A stretch of DNA of 60,679 nucleotides from Phenylobacterium sp. (GCF_030698145.1 NZ_JAUYNW010000038.1:1-60679), one strand, 5' to 3'. Shown: positions 30,626-40,051, numbered from the stretch's first letter. Numbers and translations are program-made. Notes: a model not told the origin generated them from the letters alone.

Positions 30626-31690
30626 GTGACGCGCAAGATCATCCCCGTCCTGATGTCGGGCGGCGCGGGCACGAGACTGTGGCCGCTGTCGCGCCAGGCC
30701 CGGCCCAAACAGTTCCACCGGCTCGGCGGCGAACACAGCCTGATCCAGGACACCGCCCTGCGGGTCGTGGGCGAGCTGTTCGAGGCGCCCGTCGTGGTTT
30801 GCGCCGCGGCCCATGCCGACCTTGCCCGCGCCCAGCTCGCCGAGGTCGGCGTCAAGCCCCAGGCCCTGATCGCAGAGCCCGCGCCGCGCAACACGGCCCC
30901 GGCCTCCGTCGCGGTGGCCGCCTTCGGCGCCGAGCGCGACCCCGAGGCCCTGATGGTGCTGCTGCACGCCGACAACCTGGTGGCCGACGTCGCCGCCCTG
31001 CACGCCGCCATCGAGGCTGGGCGCGCGGCGGCGGAAGCTGGCCAGATCGTGCTGTTCGGGCTGACGCCCACCGGTCCGGCCACCATTTACGGCTACATCC
31101 GCGCCGATGGCCCCGGTCCGGTCCGCAAGGTCGCCCAGTTCGTCGAGAAACCCGACCTCGCCACCGCCCGGCGCTTCGTGGCCGACCCCGACTATTCCTG
31201 GAACGGCGGCATGTTCCTGTTCAAGGCGGGCGCCTTCCTCGAGATCGCCCGCGTCCTGGCGCCGGACGTGGCCGCCGCCGCCGAGGCCGCGGTGGCGAAC
31301 GCCGCGCGGGCCGGGGATCTGATCACCCTGGGCGAGGCCTTCCTGTCGGCGCCCAGCATCGCCATCGACGTGGCGGTGATGGAGAAGACCGACCGCGCGG
31401 GCGTGGTGGCCGCCGACATCGGCTGGGCCGACGTGGGAAACTGGGACGCCCTCTGGACGCTGTCGCCCCGCGACGCCGACGGAAACGCCCTCGACGGGGA
31501 GGTGACGGCCGTTGAGACGCGGGGATCCCTCGCCCGCACGGACGGCCCCGCCGTGGTCCTGGCCGGCGTGGAGGACGTGGTGGTGGTGGTCGAGAACGGT
31601 GTGGTCCTGGTCACCCGCCGCGACGCGCCGGCCGCGGTGCGCGCGGCGGTCGAGGCGCTGAAGGCCAAGGGGCGCGCCGACCTGCTCTAG
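30626..31690 (+). CDS. manC: Mannose-1-phosphate guanylyltransferase
   Basis: A 354-residue nucleotidyltransferase making GDP-mannose from mannose-1-phosphate and GTP. The N-terminal signature SGGAGTRLWPLSR (11-23) with KQF (28-30), the FVEKPD motif near 172 and the WNGGMFLF motif near 192 identify it. The C-terminal mannose-6-phosphate isomerase cupin found in two-domain enzymes is absent. GTG 30626 directly follows the stop of the ABC gene. GDP-mannose feeds envelope polysaccharide, which fits the FemAB-like gene next to it. Confidence 0.93.
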   Translation: MTRKIIPVLMSGGAGTRLWPLSRQARPKQFHRLGGEHSLIQDTALRVVGELFEAPVVVCAAAHADLARAQLAEVGVKPQALIAEPAPRNTAPASVAVAAFGAERDPEALMVLLHADNLVADVAALHAAIEAGRAAAEAGQIVLFGLTPTGPATIYGYIRADGPGPVRKVAQFVEKPDLATARRFVADPDYSWNGGMFLFKAGAFLEIARVLAPDVAAAAEAAVANAARAGDLITLGEAFLSAPSIAIDVAVMEKTDRAGVVAADIGWADVGNWDALWTLSPRDADGNALDGEVTAVETRGSLARTDGPAVVLAGVEDVVVVVENGVVLVTRRDAPAAVRAAVEALKAKGRADLL

Positions 31691-31760
31691 CCGGCAAGGT
31701 CCCGGAAAGACTTGGTCGTTATCCTCGACGGCTCAAGCTTCGGGTCCGGGGACCGCGCCT

Positions 31761-32843
31761 TTGCAAATCGACGTCCTTCGTCCGCAGGATCTCTCGGCCG
31801 AGCGCGTGGCGCGGTGGGCCGAGCTCCAGGCGGCCGACATCGAGCTGGACACGCCCTTCCTCGCGCCCGACTGGGCGCGGCTGGTGGAGCGCATCCAGGG
31901 CGAGGGCGCGCGCAATGTCCGCGTGGCCGTGGCCCGCCAGGACGGCCGGGACGTGGCCTTCATGCCCGTGCGCGTCGGCGCCTTCACCGCCATGCCGGCC
32001 GGCGCGCCGATGTGCGACTACCAGGGCCTGGTGGCCGAGGCGGGCGCGGTGATCGACGCGCGGGCCATGGTCGGGGCGCTCGGCGTCCACCGGCTCGACT
32101 TCTCGCACATGCTGGAGAGCCAACCCGCCTTCAAGCGCTTCGCCCGCGGCCGGTTCGTCTCCCATGTCATCGACGTTAGCGACGGCTACGAAGCCTATGA
32201 CGCCGAGCGCCGCGCGGTCGGGACCTCGGTGCTCAAGGACTGCGACAAGAAACGCCGCAAGGCCGAGCGCGAGGTCGGCCCCGCCGTCTTCCAGGCCTTT
32301 TCCCGCTCCAGCGCTGATTTCGACAAGCTGCTGGAGTGGAAGCGGGCCCAGCTCAAGGCCACCGGCCAGACCGACATCTTCGAGACCGGCTGGACCCGCG
32401 AGCTGATGCGCGAGACCTTCGAAAGCCGCGATCCGGACTTCGGCGGGGTGATGTTCACCCTGCATTTCGGCGATCGCCTCGCGGCCGTTCACCTGCACCT
32501 GCGCGGCCGGCGCACGATCCACGGCTGGATCATCGCCCACGATCCGGAGTTCGAGCGTTACTCGCCGGGCCTGCTGCTGTTCCAGCACATCCTGCGCTGG
32601 ATGGACGACACCCCCTATTGCCGGCTCGACCTCGGGCCGGGCGACTATCGATTCAAGCGCGACCTGGCCAATCACGGCCAATGGGTGACCCACGGCTTCG
32701 TCGGCACGCCGTCGCCGGCGGCGCTCAGCCGGGCGGTCGCCTATGGGGTGCGTCGGGTAGCGGAAGCTCTGCCCTTGGGCCAGTTTTCAGAACTTCCCGG
32801 CAAGGCGATGCGTCGCATGGACCAATGGCGGGGGCTTCGGTAG
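31761..32843 (+). CDS. GNAT/FemAB-like acyltransferase (CelD/BcsL family, HfsK-like)
   Basis: A 360-residue protein of the CelD/BcsL-type GNAT_6 family, which acylates polysaccharide precursors or peptidoglycan-like substrates. The family core is visible as KDCDKKRRKAERE, GVMFTLHFGDRLAAVHLHLR, GWIIAHDPEFERYSPGLLL and CRLDLGPGDYRFKRDL. In Caulobacter a protein of this family, HfsK, modifies holdfast polysaccharide; orthology is not proven here. Start TTG 31761 has GGGGA 8 bases upstream and lies 70 bases after manC. Probably part of a polysaccharide unit with manC. Confidence 0.8.
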   Translation: MQIDVLRPQDLSAERVARWAELQAADIELDTPFLAPDWARLVERIQGEGARNVRVAVARQDGRDVAFMPVRVGAFTAMPAGAPMCDYQGLVAEAGAVIDARAMVGALGVHRLDFSHMLESQPAFKRFARGRFVSHVIDVSDGYEAYDAERRAVGTSVLKDCDKKRRKAEREVGPAVFQAFSRSSADFDKLLEWKRAQLKATGQTDIFETGWTRELMRETFESRDPDFGGVMFTLHFGDRLAAVHLHLRGRRTIHGWIIAHDPEFERYSPGLLLFQHILRWMDDTPYCRLDLGPGDYRFKRDLANHGQWVTHGFVGTPSPAALSRAVAYGVRRVAEALPLGQFSELPGKAMRRMDQWRGLR

Positions 32844-32854
32844 CGGATTCGGTA

Positions 32855-33139
32855 ATGGCGATTCTTCAGGATATTCGGCGGCTTATGGGCGCCCGGCGCG
32901 ACGACCAGGTCGCCCAGCGGGTGGTCAAGACCGTGAGCTGCGCGGACGGGACGCGGTTCCTCGAGATCGCGGAGCGCGAGGACGGCCTCTATCGCTACAT
33001 CGAGCACTGCAAGCAGAGCGAACACGGCATGATGATCTGGAAGTCCGGGGCGCTGTCGGACCTGCACCAGAGCCTGGCCGCCGCCGAACAGGCCGCCCGC
33101 GATCAGCTCTGCTGGCTGACCTACACCCGGAAAGTCTAG
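32855..33139 (+). CDS. 94-residue hypothetical protein
   Basis: From ATG 32855, 11 bases after the acyltransferase stop, runs a soluble acidic protein beginning MAILQDIRRLMGARRDDQV. It has GTRFLEIAEREDGLYRYIEH and MMIWKSGALSDL in the middle, and a C-terminal helix rich in Ala, Glu and Gln. No signal peptide or membrane segment. I do not recognise a family. Close spacing suggests it is cotranscribed with the upstream transferase. Confidence 0.75.
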   Translation: MAILQDIRRLMGARRDDQVAQRVVKTVSCADGTRFLEIAEREDGLYRYIEHCKQSEHGMMIWKSGALSDLHQSLAAAEQAARDQLCWLTYTRKV

Positions 33140-33207
33140 ACGCGGCCGCATTGCCGATTGGCGGCTCCGCCGCTAGACGTGACCTCCCGCTCCCTATCGG
33201 CCAGGCC

Positions 33208-34410
33208 ATGACGCTTTCCATCGACGATATCCGCGCCGCCGCCGGGCGGCTGGCCGGACATATCGAACGCACTCCCTGCCGCCACTCGCGCACCCTGTCG
33301 GAAATCACCGGGGCCGAGGTCTGGGTGAAGTTCGAGAACCTGCAGTTCACCGCCGCCTACAAGGAGCGCGGGGCGCTCAACACCCTGTTGCAGCTTTCGG
33401 ACAACGAGCGCGGGCGCGGGGTCATCGCCGCCTCGGCCGGTAACCACAGCCAGGGCCTGGCCTACCATGCCGCGCGCCTGGGCATCCCCGTCACCATCGT
33501 CATGCCGCGCGGCACGCCGTTCGTGAAGGTGCAGCAGACCCGCGCCCACGGCGCCGAGGTGGTGATCGAAGGCGACAGCTACGACGAGGCCTCGGCGGTG
33601 GCCATGACCCTGTGCAAGGCCCGCGACCTGGCCTTCATCCATCCGTTCAACGACCTGCAGGTGATGGCCGGGCAGGGCACCGTAGCGCTGGAGATGCTGG
33701 AGGACGTGCCGGACCTGGAGGTCCTGCCAATCCCCATCGGCGGCGGCGGCCTGATCGCCGGCTGCGCCACCGCGGCCAAGTCGATCAATCCCAGGATCCA
33801 AATCATCGGGGTAGAGCCGGCGATGTACCCCTCCTTCACCGCCAAGATGCGCGGCGTGAACGGGATCACCGGTGGCGCGACCATCGCCGAGGGCATCGCC
33901 GTCAAGAAGGTGGGCGACCTGTCCTACGCCGTCGCGCGGCCGCTGATCGACCAGGTGCTGCTGATCGAGGAGCCGCATTTCGAGCGGGCCGTGGCGCTCT
34001 ACTGCAATGTGGAGAAGACGGTGGTGGAGGGCGCGGGCGCCGCGGCCCTGGCCGCCCTGCTGGCCTATCCCGACCAGTTCAAGGGCAAGAAGGTCGGGCT
34101 GATCATTACCGGCGGCAATATCGACACCCGCCTGCTGGCCTCGGTCCTGACCCGTGAACTGGTCCGCGACCAGCGGCTCGTCAGTCTACGGATCATCGGC
34201 GACGACCGCCCCGGACTGCTGGCCACCGTCTCGGCGGTGATCGGCCAGATGGGCGGCAACATCATCGAGGTGGCCCACAACCGCTTGGCCCTGGACGTGC
34301 CCGCCAAGGGCGCGGAGTTCGACATCATGATCGAGACCCGCGACGCCCAGCACACCCAGGAAATCATGGACGCCCTGCGCGATAGCGGCTACCCGCCCCG
34401 CGCTGTCTGA
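33208..34410 (+). CDS. ilvA: Threonine ammonia-lyase with ACT domain
   Basis: A 400-residue PLP enzyme turning threonine into 2-oxobutanoate, the first step to isoleucine. The PLP lysine lies in FTAAYKERGALN (Lys near 51), the substrate loop ASAGNHSQG near 77, and the phosphate loop IPIGGGGLIAG near 180. The C-terminus (about 325-400) is a single ACT domain (VSLRIIGDDRPGLLATVSAVI), as in the short TdcB/IlvA forms of alphaproteobacteria. ATG 33208 matches the family N-terminus; the frame is open 19 codons further upstream. Confidence 0.93.
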   Translation: MTLSIDDIRAAAGRLAGHIERTPCRHSRTLSEITGAEVWVKFENLQFTAAYKERGALNTLLQLSDNERGRGVIAASAGNHSQGLAYHAARLGIPVTIVMPRGTPFVKVQQTRAHGAEVVIEGDSYDEASAVAMTLCKARDLAFIHPFNDLQVMAGQGTVALEMLEDVPDLEVLPIPIGGGGLIAGCATAAKSINPRIQIIGVEPAMYPSFTAKMRGVNGITGGATIAEGIAVKKVGDLSYAVARPLIDQVLLIEEPHFERAVALYCNVEKTVVEGAGAAALAALLAYPDQFKGKKVGLIITGGNIDTRLLASVLTRELVRDQRLVSLRIIGDDRPGLLATVSAVIGQMGGNIIEVAHNRLALDVPAKGAEFDIMIETRDAQHTQEIMDALRDSGYPPRAV

Positions 34411-34420
34411 GGTCTTGCAA

Positions 34421-34915
34421 ATGAAACGTCTGATCGTCGCCCTCGCCGCCGTCCTGGCGCTCGCCGGCTGCAACCGCGCGGGCGATGCGGACGCCGCCAA
34501 GGCCGCGGCCGAGGCCAAGACCTACATGGCGACCAACGCCAGGGCCGAGGGGGTCAAGAGCCTGCCGTCGGGGGTCCAGTACAAGATCGTGCGCTCGGGC
34601 GCGGCCACCGGCCTGAAGCCCGGCCCCAGTGACGAGGTGAAGGTCCACTACGAGGGCAAGCTTGTCTCGGGCGCGGTGTTCGATTCCTCTTACGAGCGCG
34701 GCGCGCCCGCCGCCATGCCCCTGCCGGCCCTGATCCCGGCCTGGAAAGAAGCCCTGCAGCAGATGCGGCCCGGGGACGAATGGGTGCTCTATGTGCCGCC
34801 GGAGATGGGCTACGGCGCCGAGGGCCAGGGCGCCATCCCGCCCAACAGCGTGCTGATCTTCCGCATCGAGCTGATCGACGTCCTGCCCGCCCCGGGGCGC
34901 ATCGGCCAGGGCTGA
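34421..34915 (+). CDS. FKBP-type peptidyl-prolyl isomerase, lipoprotein
   Basis: A 164-residue FKBP. The lipobox LALAGC places the lipid on Cys17, so it is a membrane-attached periplasmic foldase. The FKBP domain (about 65-160) shows VKVHYEGKLVSGAVFDSSYERG, MRPGDEWVLYVPPEMGYG and GAIPPNSVLIFRIELIDV. ATG 34421 was preferred over an in-frame TTG six bases upstream. It follows ilvA by 10 bases but has no functional link to it. Confidence 0.93.
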   Translation: MKRLIVALAAVLALAGCNRAGDADAAKAAAEAKTYMATNARAEGVKSLPSGVQYKIVRSGAATGLKPGPSDEVKVHYEGKLVSGAVFDSSYERGAPAAMPLPALIPAWKEALQQMRPGDEWVLYVPPEMGYGAEGQGAIPPNSVLIFRIELIDVLPAPGRIGQG

Positions 34916-34987
34916 TCGGTTCGCTCTTGCGCCCAGGCTCTCTCGGCTATTTGTTGACCCGCAAAATCAGCATGGGGAAACGCACGG

Positions 34988-35551
34988 ATGAGACTGACCA
35001 AGCCGAGGATCGCGCCGGTCCAGGACGCCGACCTGACGTCCGACCAGAAGGAAATCCTGGAGCCGATGGGCGGCCGCGTGCTGAACATCTTCCGCACCAT
35101 GGTCCAGGCCCCGAAGGCCGCGAAGGGCTTCCTCGCCTGGGGCAACTATGTGCTGTCGCGGCGCAACGACCTGCCGGCCCGCGAGCGCGAGATCGTCATC
35201 CTGCGCATCGGCTACCTCTGCAAATCCGGCTATGAATGGACCCAGCACCACGCCATCGGCGTGCGCGAGGGCCTGACCCCCGACGAGATCGAGGCGATCA
35301 AGATCGGCGCCGAGGCCCCCAACTGGAGCGCCGCCGACCGCGCCCTGCTGAAGGCGTCCGACGAGCTGCACAACGACCAGTTCGTCACCGACGGAACCTG
35401 GGCCGCGCTCACCCGCCATTTCTCCGACAAGCAGTGCATGGACGTGGTGTTCACCGCCGGCCAGTACACCCAGGTCTCGATGATCCTGAATTCCTTTGGG
35501 GTGCAGCTCGATGCCGGCCAGACCCTCGATCCCGACCTGAAGGGCTTCTGA
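34988..35551 (+). CDS. Carboxymuconolactone decarboxylase-family protein
   Basis: A 187-residue all-helical CMD-fold protein. The core has AREREIVILRIGYLCKSGYEWTQHHAIG, where Cys (near 78) and the EWxxHH arrangement resemble the AhpD/CMD active site, but only one cysteine of the CxxC pair is present. This is the long single-domain type found beside short-chain dehydrogenases and catabolic genes. Two bases separate its stop from the SDR start, so they are an operon. Reaction unknown. Confidence 0.88.
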   Translation: MRLTKPRIAPVQDADLTSDQKEILEPMGGRVLNIFRTMVQAPKAAKGFLAWGNYVLSRRNDLPAREREIVILRIGYLCKSGYEWTQHHAIGVREGLTPDEIEAIKIGAEAPNWSAADRALLKASDELHNDQFVTDGTWAALTRHFSDKQCMDVVFTAGQYTQVSMILNSFGVQLDAGQTLDPDLKGF

Positions 35552-35553
35552 CC

Positions 35554-36351
35554 GTGCGCTTGCAGGGCAAGACCGCCATTGTCGTCGGCGCCGGCCAGAC
35601 CCCGGGCGAGACCCTTGGCAACGGCCGGGCCATGTCCCTGCTGTTCGCCCGCGAGGGGGCGGAGGTCCTCTGCGTCGACCGGCTGATCGACCGCGCCGAG
35701 GAGACCGCCTCGATGATCGTGGCCGAGGGCGGCAAGGCCGCGGCCTTCGCCGCCGACATCACCAAGGCCGCCGATTGCGCGGCGATGATCGAGGCGGCCA
35801 AGGCCCGCTGGGATCGCGTCGACATCCTGGTCAACAATGTCGGCATCGGCGGGGGCGGCGACGGCCCGGCCCATCGGGCGGAGGAAGCCGCCTTCGATCG
35901 CATCCTCTCGGTGAATCTGAAGGGCGCCTGGCTGTCCACCAAGGCGGCCCTGCCGCTGATGCGCGAGCAGGGTGGCGGCTCGATCGTCAACATCTCGTCC
36001 CTGGCCTCGATCGCCGGCGGGAACCAGGTGGCCTACGAGGTCTCCAAGGCCGCGGTGAACCGGCTGACCACCTCCACGGCCCAGGCCAATGCGGCCAAGG
36101 GCGTGCGCTGCAACGCCATCGCCATGGGCCTGATGGACACGCCGATGGCGGTGGCCGGCATCGCCTCGTCCACGGGCCAGGAACAGCAGGCGGTCCGCGA
36201 CGCCCGCAACGCCCGGGTCCCCCTGGGCGGCCAGATGGGCACGGCCTGGGATACGGCCTATGCCGCCCTGTTCCTGGCCAGCGACGAGGCGCGGTTCATC
36301 ACCGGCGTGGTGCTGTGGGTCGACGGCGGGATGTCGAGCCGGATTGGCTAG
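35554..36351 (+). CDS. Short-chain dehydrogenase/reductase
   Basis: A 265-residue SDR oxidoreductase. The nucleotide-binding loop is VVGAGQTPGETLGNG, longer than the classical TGxxxGxG and starting VGA rather than TGG. NNVG near 95, the catalytic Ser in NISS near 146 and YEVSK (Tyr/Lys near 161/165) are all present. The C-terminus VVLWVDGGMSSRIG is typical. GTG 35554 is taken as the start because it opens directly on RLQGKTAIV. Substrate unknown; it is coupled to the CMD-family gene. Confidence 0.88.
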   Translation: MRLQGKTAIVVGAGQTPGETLGNGRAMSLLFAREGAEVLCVDRLIDRAEETASMIVAEGGKAAAFAADITKAADCAAMIEAAKARWDRVDILVNNVGIGGGGDGPAHRAEEAAFDRILSVNLKGAWLSTKAALPLMREQGGGSIVNISSLASIAGGNQVAYEVSKAAVNRLTTSTAQANAAKGVRCNAIAMGLMDTPMAVAGIASSTGQEQQAVRDARNARVPLGGQMGTAWDTAYAALFLASDEARFITGVVLWVDGGMSSRIG

Positions 36352-36378
36352 GGCCGCGGGGTGGAGGATCGCGCGTTC

Positions 36379-36520
36379 CAGATGCTCCCCCTCTGGGGGA
36401 GCTGTCACCGCAGGTGACTGAGGGGGACTTTGACTCGCTTTGGCGCGCTTCAACCCCCTCCGTCTCGCCGCTTCGCTCCGAGCCACCTCCCCCAAATCGC
36501 GCTGCGCGCTGGGGGAGGAT
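36379..36520 (+). repeat. Structured intergenic repeat, copy 1
   Basis: A 142-base element made of successive hairpins: GCTCCCCC / GGGGGAGC (36384-36402), GTCACC / GGTGAC (36404-36418), then a GACTC CcrM site (36432-36436), and a final CCTCCCCC...GGGGGAGG stem. A second copy lies inverted at 42473-42618. Stem sequences differ between copies by compensatory changes. It resembles the long intergenic repeats with GANTC sites described for Caulobacter. Confidence 0.88.
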
Positions 36521-36529
36521 CTGATCTCC

Positions 36530-36979
36530 CTACAGCCCATACCCCCGCGCCATCGCCGCGGCGAAGGCGGGGATCAGGGCGAAGACGGCCAGCTCGGCGA
36601 TCAGGAATCCGCGCACCGAGGCCACGTGGTCGGGGGTGAGCGCGAAGGCGGGGTCGTCCTTGGCTTGCCGCCGCCAGACGGCGATCCGGATGGTCGGCTG
36701 CACCGACAGCACGCCCACCACCAGGAAGGCGGCGATCTTGGCCCAGAACACCCAGTTGCCGAGATAGGCGTCGGGGCCCTTCAGGCCCAGGAACACGCGC
36801 GCGAACCCCGCCGCCAGGATCAGGCCGGCGATCAGGCCATAATGGAGATCGACGATCCCCAGCCGCTTCAGGTCGTTCCCGGCCAGGCCGGGGCGGATCA
36901 TGACCAGCTCTACGGCCAGGATCGCGAACAGGGCGAAGACCAGCAGGTGGTGGGCGATGGCGAGGACGAGGTCGGTCAC
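36530..36979 (-). CDS. DUF2214-family membrane protein
   Basis: A 149-residue membrane protein with four hydrophobic helices, beginning MTDLVLAIAHHLLVFALFA. The pattern HHLLVFALFAILAVELVM, DLHYGLIAGLILAAGFARVF, and WAKIAAFLVVGVLSVQPTIR matches DUF2214, a family of unknown function. Conserved His11/His12 in the first helix could bind haem or a metal (inference). Its last codon is about 10 bases from the structured repeat. Confidence 0.85.
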   Translation of the reverse strand: MTDLVLAIAHHLLVFALFAILAVELVMIRPGLAGNDLKRLGIVDLHYGLIAGLILAAGFARVFLGLKGPDAYLGNWVFWAKIAAFLVVGVLSVQPTIRIAVWRRQAKDDPAFALTPDHVASVRGFLIAELAVFALIPAFAAAMARGYGL

Positions 36980-37035
36980 GGCGGCGCTCCCAGGACAGGC
37001 CGCGACATTCGCCTTACTCGCTTACGATGTAAATA

Positions 37036-37857
37036 CTAAGCCTTGTCGCCGGTCCGGTAGTCGCCGAACGCGCTGTCGCGGGCGGTGAGCGCCTGGGTCA
37101 CGCCCTGCCGCATCTGGGCCATGTATTCGCGCGAGGCCTTGGTGTGCCAGCCCAGGGCATGGACGTCGGTGGCCGCCCGGATGCCGGTGCGCATGCCCAT
37201 GGCCTCCATCTGCCGGTGGACGGCGCGCTTGTTGAGTTGGGCCAGTTCCGGGTCGACCTTGGCCACACGGATCGCCATGGCCAAGACCTCCTCCTCAAGC
37301 TTGTCGGCGGGGAAGGCGCGGTTGGCGAAGCCCAGCCGCACGGCCTCGTTCCCATCGATCGAGTCGCCGGTCAGCATTTGCTCCATGGCCGCCCGCATGC
37401 CCATCAACCAGGCGTGGGAGTGGTTGTCGGCGGGGCTCATGGTGCGCACGGCCGGGTAGCCGATCTGGGCGTCCTCGGCGACATAGACCAGGTCGCAGGA
37501 GGTCGCGAGTTCCGAGCCCCCGGCCAGGCACCAGCCGTGCACCTGGGCGATCACCGGCTTGGCCAGGTCCCAGACCTTGAAACAGCCCTCGACCACGTGG
37601 CGCGCCCACTGGCCCTGGTTTCCCGCCGTGTGCCAGGGCTGCTCGCCCAGGCCCGCCAGGTCATAGCCGGAGGAGAAGCAGGTCCCTGCCCCGCGCACGA
37701 TCATCACCCGCACCTCGGGGTCGCGGTCGCCGGCCTCCAGCGCCGCGTAGATTTCGGCCCGCAGGGCGTTTGACAACGCATTGCGCTTGTTTGGCCGGTT
37801 CAAGGTGAGGCGGCGCACATGCGGCGCGGGCTCGTCGATGAGTAGGTCGTCGGCCAT
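37036..37857 (-). CDS. Enoyl-CoA hydratase/isomerase-family protein
   Basis: A 273-residue crotonase-fold protein. The oxyanion-hole segments are RGAGTCFSSGYDLAGLG near residue 55 and HGWCLAGGSELATSCDLVYV near 106, and the CoA-binding N-terminus is LTLNRPNKRNALS. Glu in GGSELA corresponds to one catalytic acid. The stretch around MSPADNHSHAWLMG lacks an obvious second glutamate, so hydratase activity is not certain. Substrate unknown; it stands alone. Confidence 0.88.
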   Translation of the reverse strand: MADDLLIDEPAPHVRRLTLNRPNKRNALSNALRAEIYAALEAGDRDPEVRVMIVRGAGTCFSSGYDLAGLGEQPWHTAGNQGQWARHVVEGCFKVWDLAKPVIAQVHGWCLAGGSELATSCDLVYVAEDAQIGYPAVRTMSPADNHSHAWLMGMRAAMEQMLTGDSIDGNEAVRLGFANRAFPADKLEEEVLAMAIRVAKVDPELAQLNKRAVHRQMEAMGMRTGIRAATDVHALGWHTKASREYMAQMRQGVTQALTARDSAFGDYRTGDKA

Positions 37858-37921
37858 GGGGTCCTCCCGGGACTTTGGAGGGAGGCTAGGCGCCTGCCGT
37901 CCCGGCAGTCCAGGGCGTTCC

Positions 37922-38767
37922 CTAGTCCGTGAAAACCACGGTCTTGGCGCCGTTCAGCAGCACCCGATCCTCCAGCTTCCAGCGCACGGCGCGGGCCAGG
38001 ACCCGGCGCTCGATGTCGCGGCCCTTGCGGATCAGGGCGGCGGGCGTGTCGCGGTGGCTGATGCGCTCGACGTCCTGCTCGATGATCGGGCCCTCGTCGA
38101 GATTGGCGGTGACGTAGTGGGCCGTGGCGCCGATCACCTTCACCCCGCGCTCGTGGGCCTGGTGATAGGGCCGCGCGCCCTTGAAGCCCGGCAGGAACGA
38201 GTGGTGGATGTTGATGCAGCGCTCTTCCAGCTTGGCCGACAGCCCCTCGGACAGCACCTGCATGTAGCGGGCGAGGACCACCAGCTCCGTCCCGGTCTGC
38301 TGGATCAGCGCCCAGATCGCCGCTTCCTGCTCCAGCTTGGTGGCGCGGGTCACCGGCAGGTGGTGGAAGTCCACGTCGGTCATGTCCAGCTTGGCGTAGG
38401 TCTCGATGGGGTGGTTGGACACCACCGCGGAGATGTCCATCGGCAGCTCACCACGGCGCCAGCGATAGAGCAGGTCGGCCAGGCAGTGGTCCTGCTGGCT
38501 GGCCAGGATCATCACCTTCTGGCGGACCTTGGGGTCGCGCAGGCTCCAGCGCATGGAGAAGCCTTCCGCCAGGTCGCCGAAATCGGCGCGCAGGGCGCCG
38601 AGGTCGGCGCCGGGGGTGGCGGCGAACACCACCCGCATGAAGAAATGGCCGGTCTCGACGTCGTCATATTGCTGGGCGTCGAGGATGTTGGCCCCACGCT
38701 CATAGAGGAAGGTCGAGACACGGGCGACGATGCCCGGCTGGTCGGGACAGGAGAGGGTCAGGATCAT
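37922..38767 (-). CDS. purU: Formyltetrahydrofolate deformylase
   Basis: A 281-residue enzyme hydrolysing 10-formyl-THF to formate and THF, balancing one-carbon pools. The N-terminal ACT-like domain ([14 protein letters not shown]) is followed by the formyltransferase fold with SNHPIE near 124 and [19 protein letters not shown] near 195, including the conserved His and the Asp in [18 protein letters not shown] context (here [15 protein letters not shown]). ATG 38767 opens the family N-terminus; the longer frame begins with a TTG 12 bases upstream. Confidence 0.95.
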   Translation of the reverse strand: MILTLSCPDQPGIVARVSTFLYERGANILDAQQYDDVETGHFFMRVVFAATPGADLGALRADFGDLAEGFSMRWSLRDPKVRQKVMILASQQDHCLADLLYRWRRGELPMDISAVVSNHPIETYAKLDMTDVDFHHLPVTRATKLEQEAAIWALIQQTGTELVVLARYMQVLSEGLSAKLEERCINIHHSFLPGFKGARPYHQAHERGVKVIGATAHYVTANLDEGPIIEQDVERISHRDTPAALIRKGRDIERRVLARAVRWKLEDRVLLNGAKTVVFTD

Positions 38768-38869
38768 GGCGCCGCTCAAAGCCTCGAAATTCTGCGAGGC
38801 GTCAAGTTCCGGACGCCGATCAACCTCATCGCTTGGAGCCGGAGCGCCGCCGGGGCTAGGGTCCGCGCC

Positions 38870-40051
38870 ATGCCCTCAGCCGAAGCCCTGACGCCCCGCG
38901 CCATCGACATCCTTGCGAGCCTGGTGGCGTTCGACACCACCTCGCGGCTCTCCAACCTGGCGCTGATCGAGTGGGTCGAGGCCTATCTGGACGGCCACGG
39001 CGTGGCCCACCGGCGGGCGCCCAACCACGACGGGACCAAGTCGAACCTGCTGGCGACCGTCGGCCCCATCGTCGAAGGCGGGGTGGTGCTGTCGGGACAT
39101 ACCGACGTGGTGCCGGTGGACGGCCAGGCCTGGGTCACCGATCCCTTCGTGCTGACGCCCAAGGACGACGGTCGGATCTATGGGCGCGGGACCTGCGACA
39201 TGAAGGGGTTCCTGGCCCTGGCCCTGGCGGCCGTGCCGGACCTGGCGGCGGCGGACCTCAAGAAGCCGGTGCACCTGGCCTTCTCCTATGACGAGGAGAT
39301 CGGCTGCCTGGGCGCGCCCGACCTCATCGCCCTGATCGAGAGCGAGCTGCCGCGCCCGGCCCTGGTGGTGGTGGGCGAACCCACCGACATGGTGGCGGTG
39401 TCGGGTCACAAGGGCATTTCCAGCTTCGTGGTCACCGTGACCGGCAAGGAGGCCCACTCCAGCCAGACCCATCTGGGCGTCTCGGCCAATATGGAGGCGG
39501 TCAAGCTGATGGCCGCGCTGTCGGACCTGGCCGACCGGCTGGAGCGCGAGGCCGACCCCGCCTCGGCCTTCGTGCCGAAGCATACGACCCTGACCATCGG
39601 CCTGGTGCATGGCGGCACCGCCGGCAACATCCTGGCGCGGGAATGCAGCTTCCAGTTCGACCTGCGCTGTCCGCCCGGCCAGGACCCGCTGGAGGTCCTG
39701 GAGCCCTTCTTCGGCCAGGTCGCCGCCACGGACGCCGCCATGAAGGCCCGCTTCCCGGAGGCCGGCGCGAAGATCTCCCGGCGCTCGGGCACGCCGGCCA
39801 TGTCGGTGGAGAAGGACGGGGCGGCCGAGGCCTTCGCCCGGCGGCTGGCCGGCGACAACGGCCCGGCGCGGGTGGTGCCCTACGCCGCCGAGGCCGGCCA
39901 GTTCCAGCAGGCGGGGTTCTCGACGGTGATCTGCGGCCCGGGCAGCATCGACCAGGCCCACCAGGCCAACGAGTTCGTCGAGCGCTCGCAGATGGAGCGC
40001 GGGGCCGCCTTCATGGCTCGCCTGGTCGATTGGGCCGCACGCGGCGAATGA
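38870..40051 (+). CDS. argE: Acetylornithine deacetylase
   Basis: A 393-residue M20-family metallohydrolase that releases ornithine from N-acetylornithine. Metal motifs: [11 protein letters not shown] near residue 76, [10 protein letters not shown] near 106 and YDEEIGCLG near 142 (catalytic Glu-Glu), with a late His in QAHQANEFV near 365. The dimerisation domain [20 protein letters not shown] follows. Length and motifs fit ArgE better than DapE, although the two cannot be fully separated by eye. The start ATG 38870 is 102 bases from the purU start. Its last 41 bases overlap the opposite-strand glycosyltransferase. Confidence 0.9.
   Translation: MPSAEALTPRAIDILASLVAFDTTSRLSNLALIEWVEAYLDGHGVAHRRAPNHDGTKSNLLATVGPIVEGGVVLSGHTDVVPVDGQAWVTDPFVLTPKDDGRIYGRGTCDMKGFLALALAAVPDLAAADLKKPVHLAFSYDEEIGCLGAPDLIALIESELPRPALVVVGEPTDMVAVSGHKGISSFVVTVTGKEAHSSQTHLGVSANMEAVKLMAALSDLADRLEREADPASAFVPKHTTLTIGLVHGGTAGNILARECSFQFDLRCPPGQDPLEVLEPFFGQVAATDAAMKARFPEAGAKISRRSGTPAMSVEKDGAAEAFARRLAGDNGPARVVPYAAEAGQFQQAGFSTVICGPGSIDQAHQANEFVERSQMERGAAFMARLVDWAARGE

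Noticed and set aside
28769..31003. A 744-codon minus-strand frame opposite the ABC ATPase and manC.
   Set aside because: Low-complexity His/Gln/Arg-rich antisense frame over two genes with complete catalytic motifs.
37781..38869. Long upstream extension of the argE frame (open from 37781).
   Set aside because: It runs antisense through purU; the ArgE family N-terminus begins at ATG 38870.
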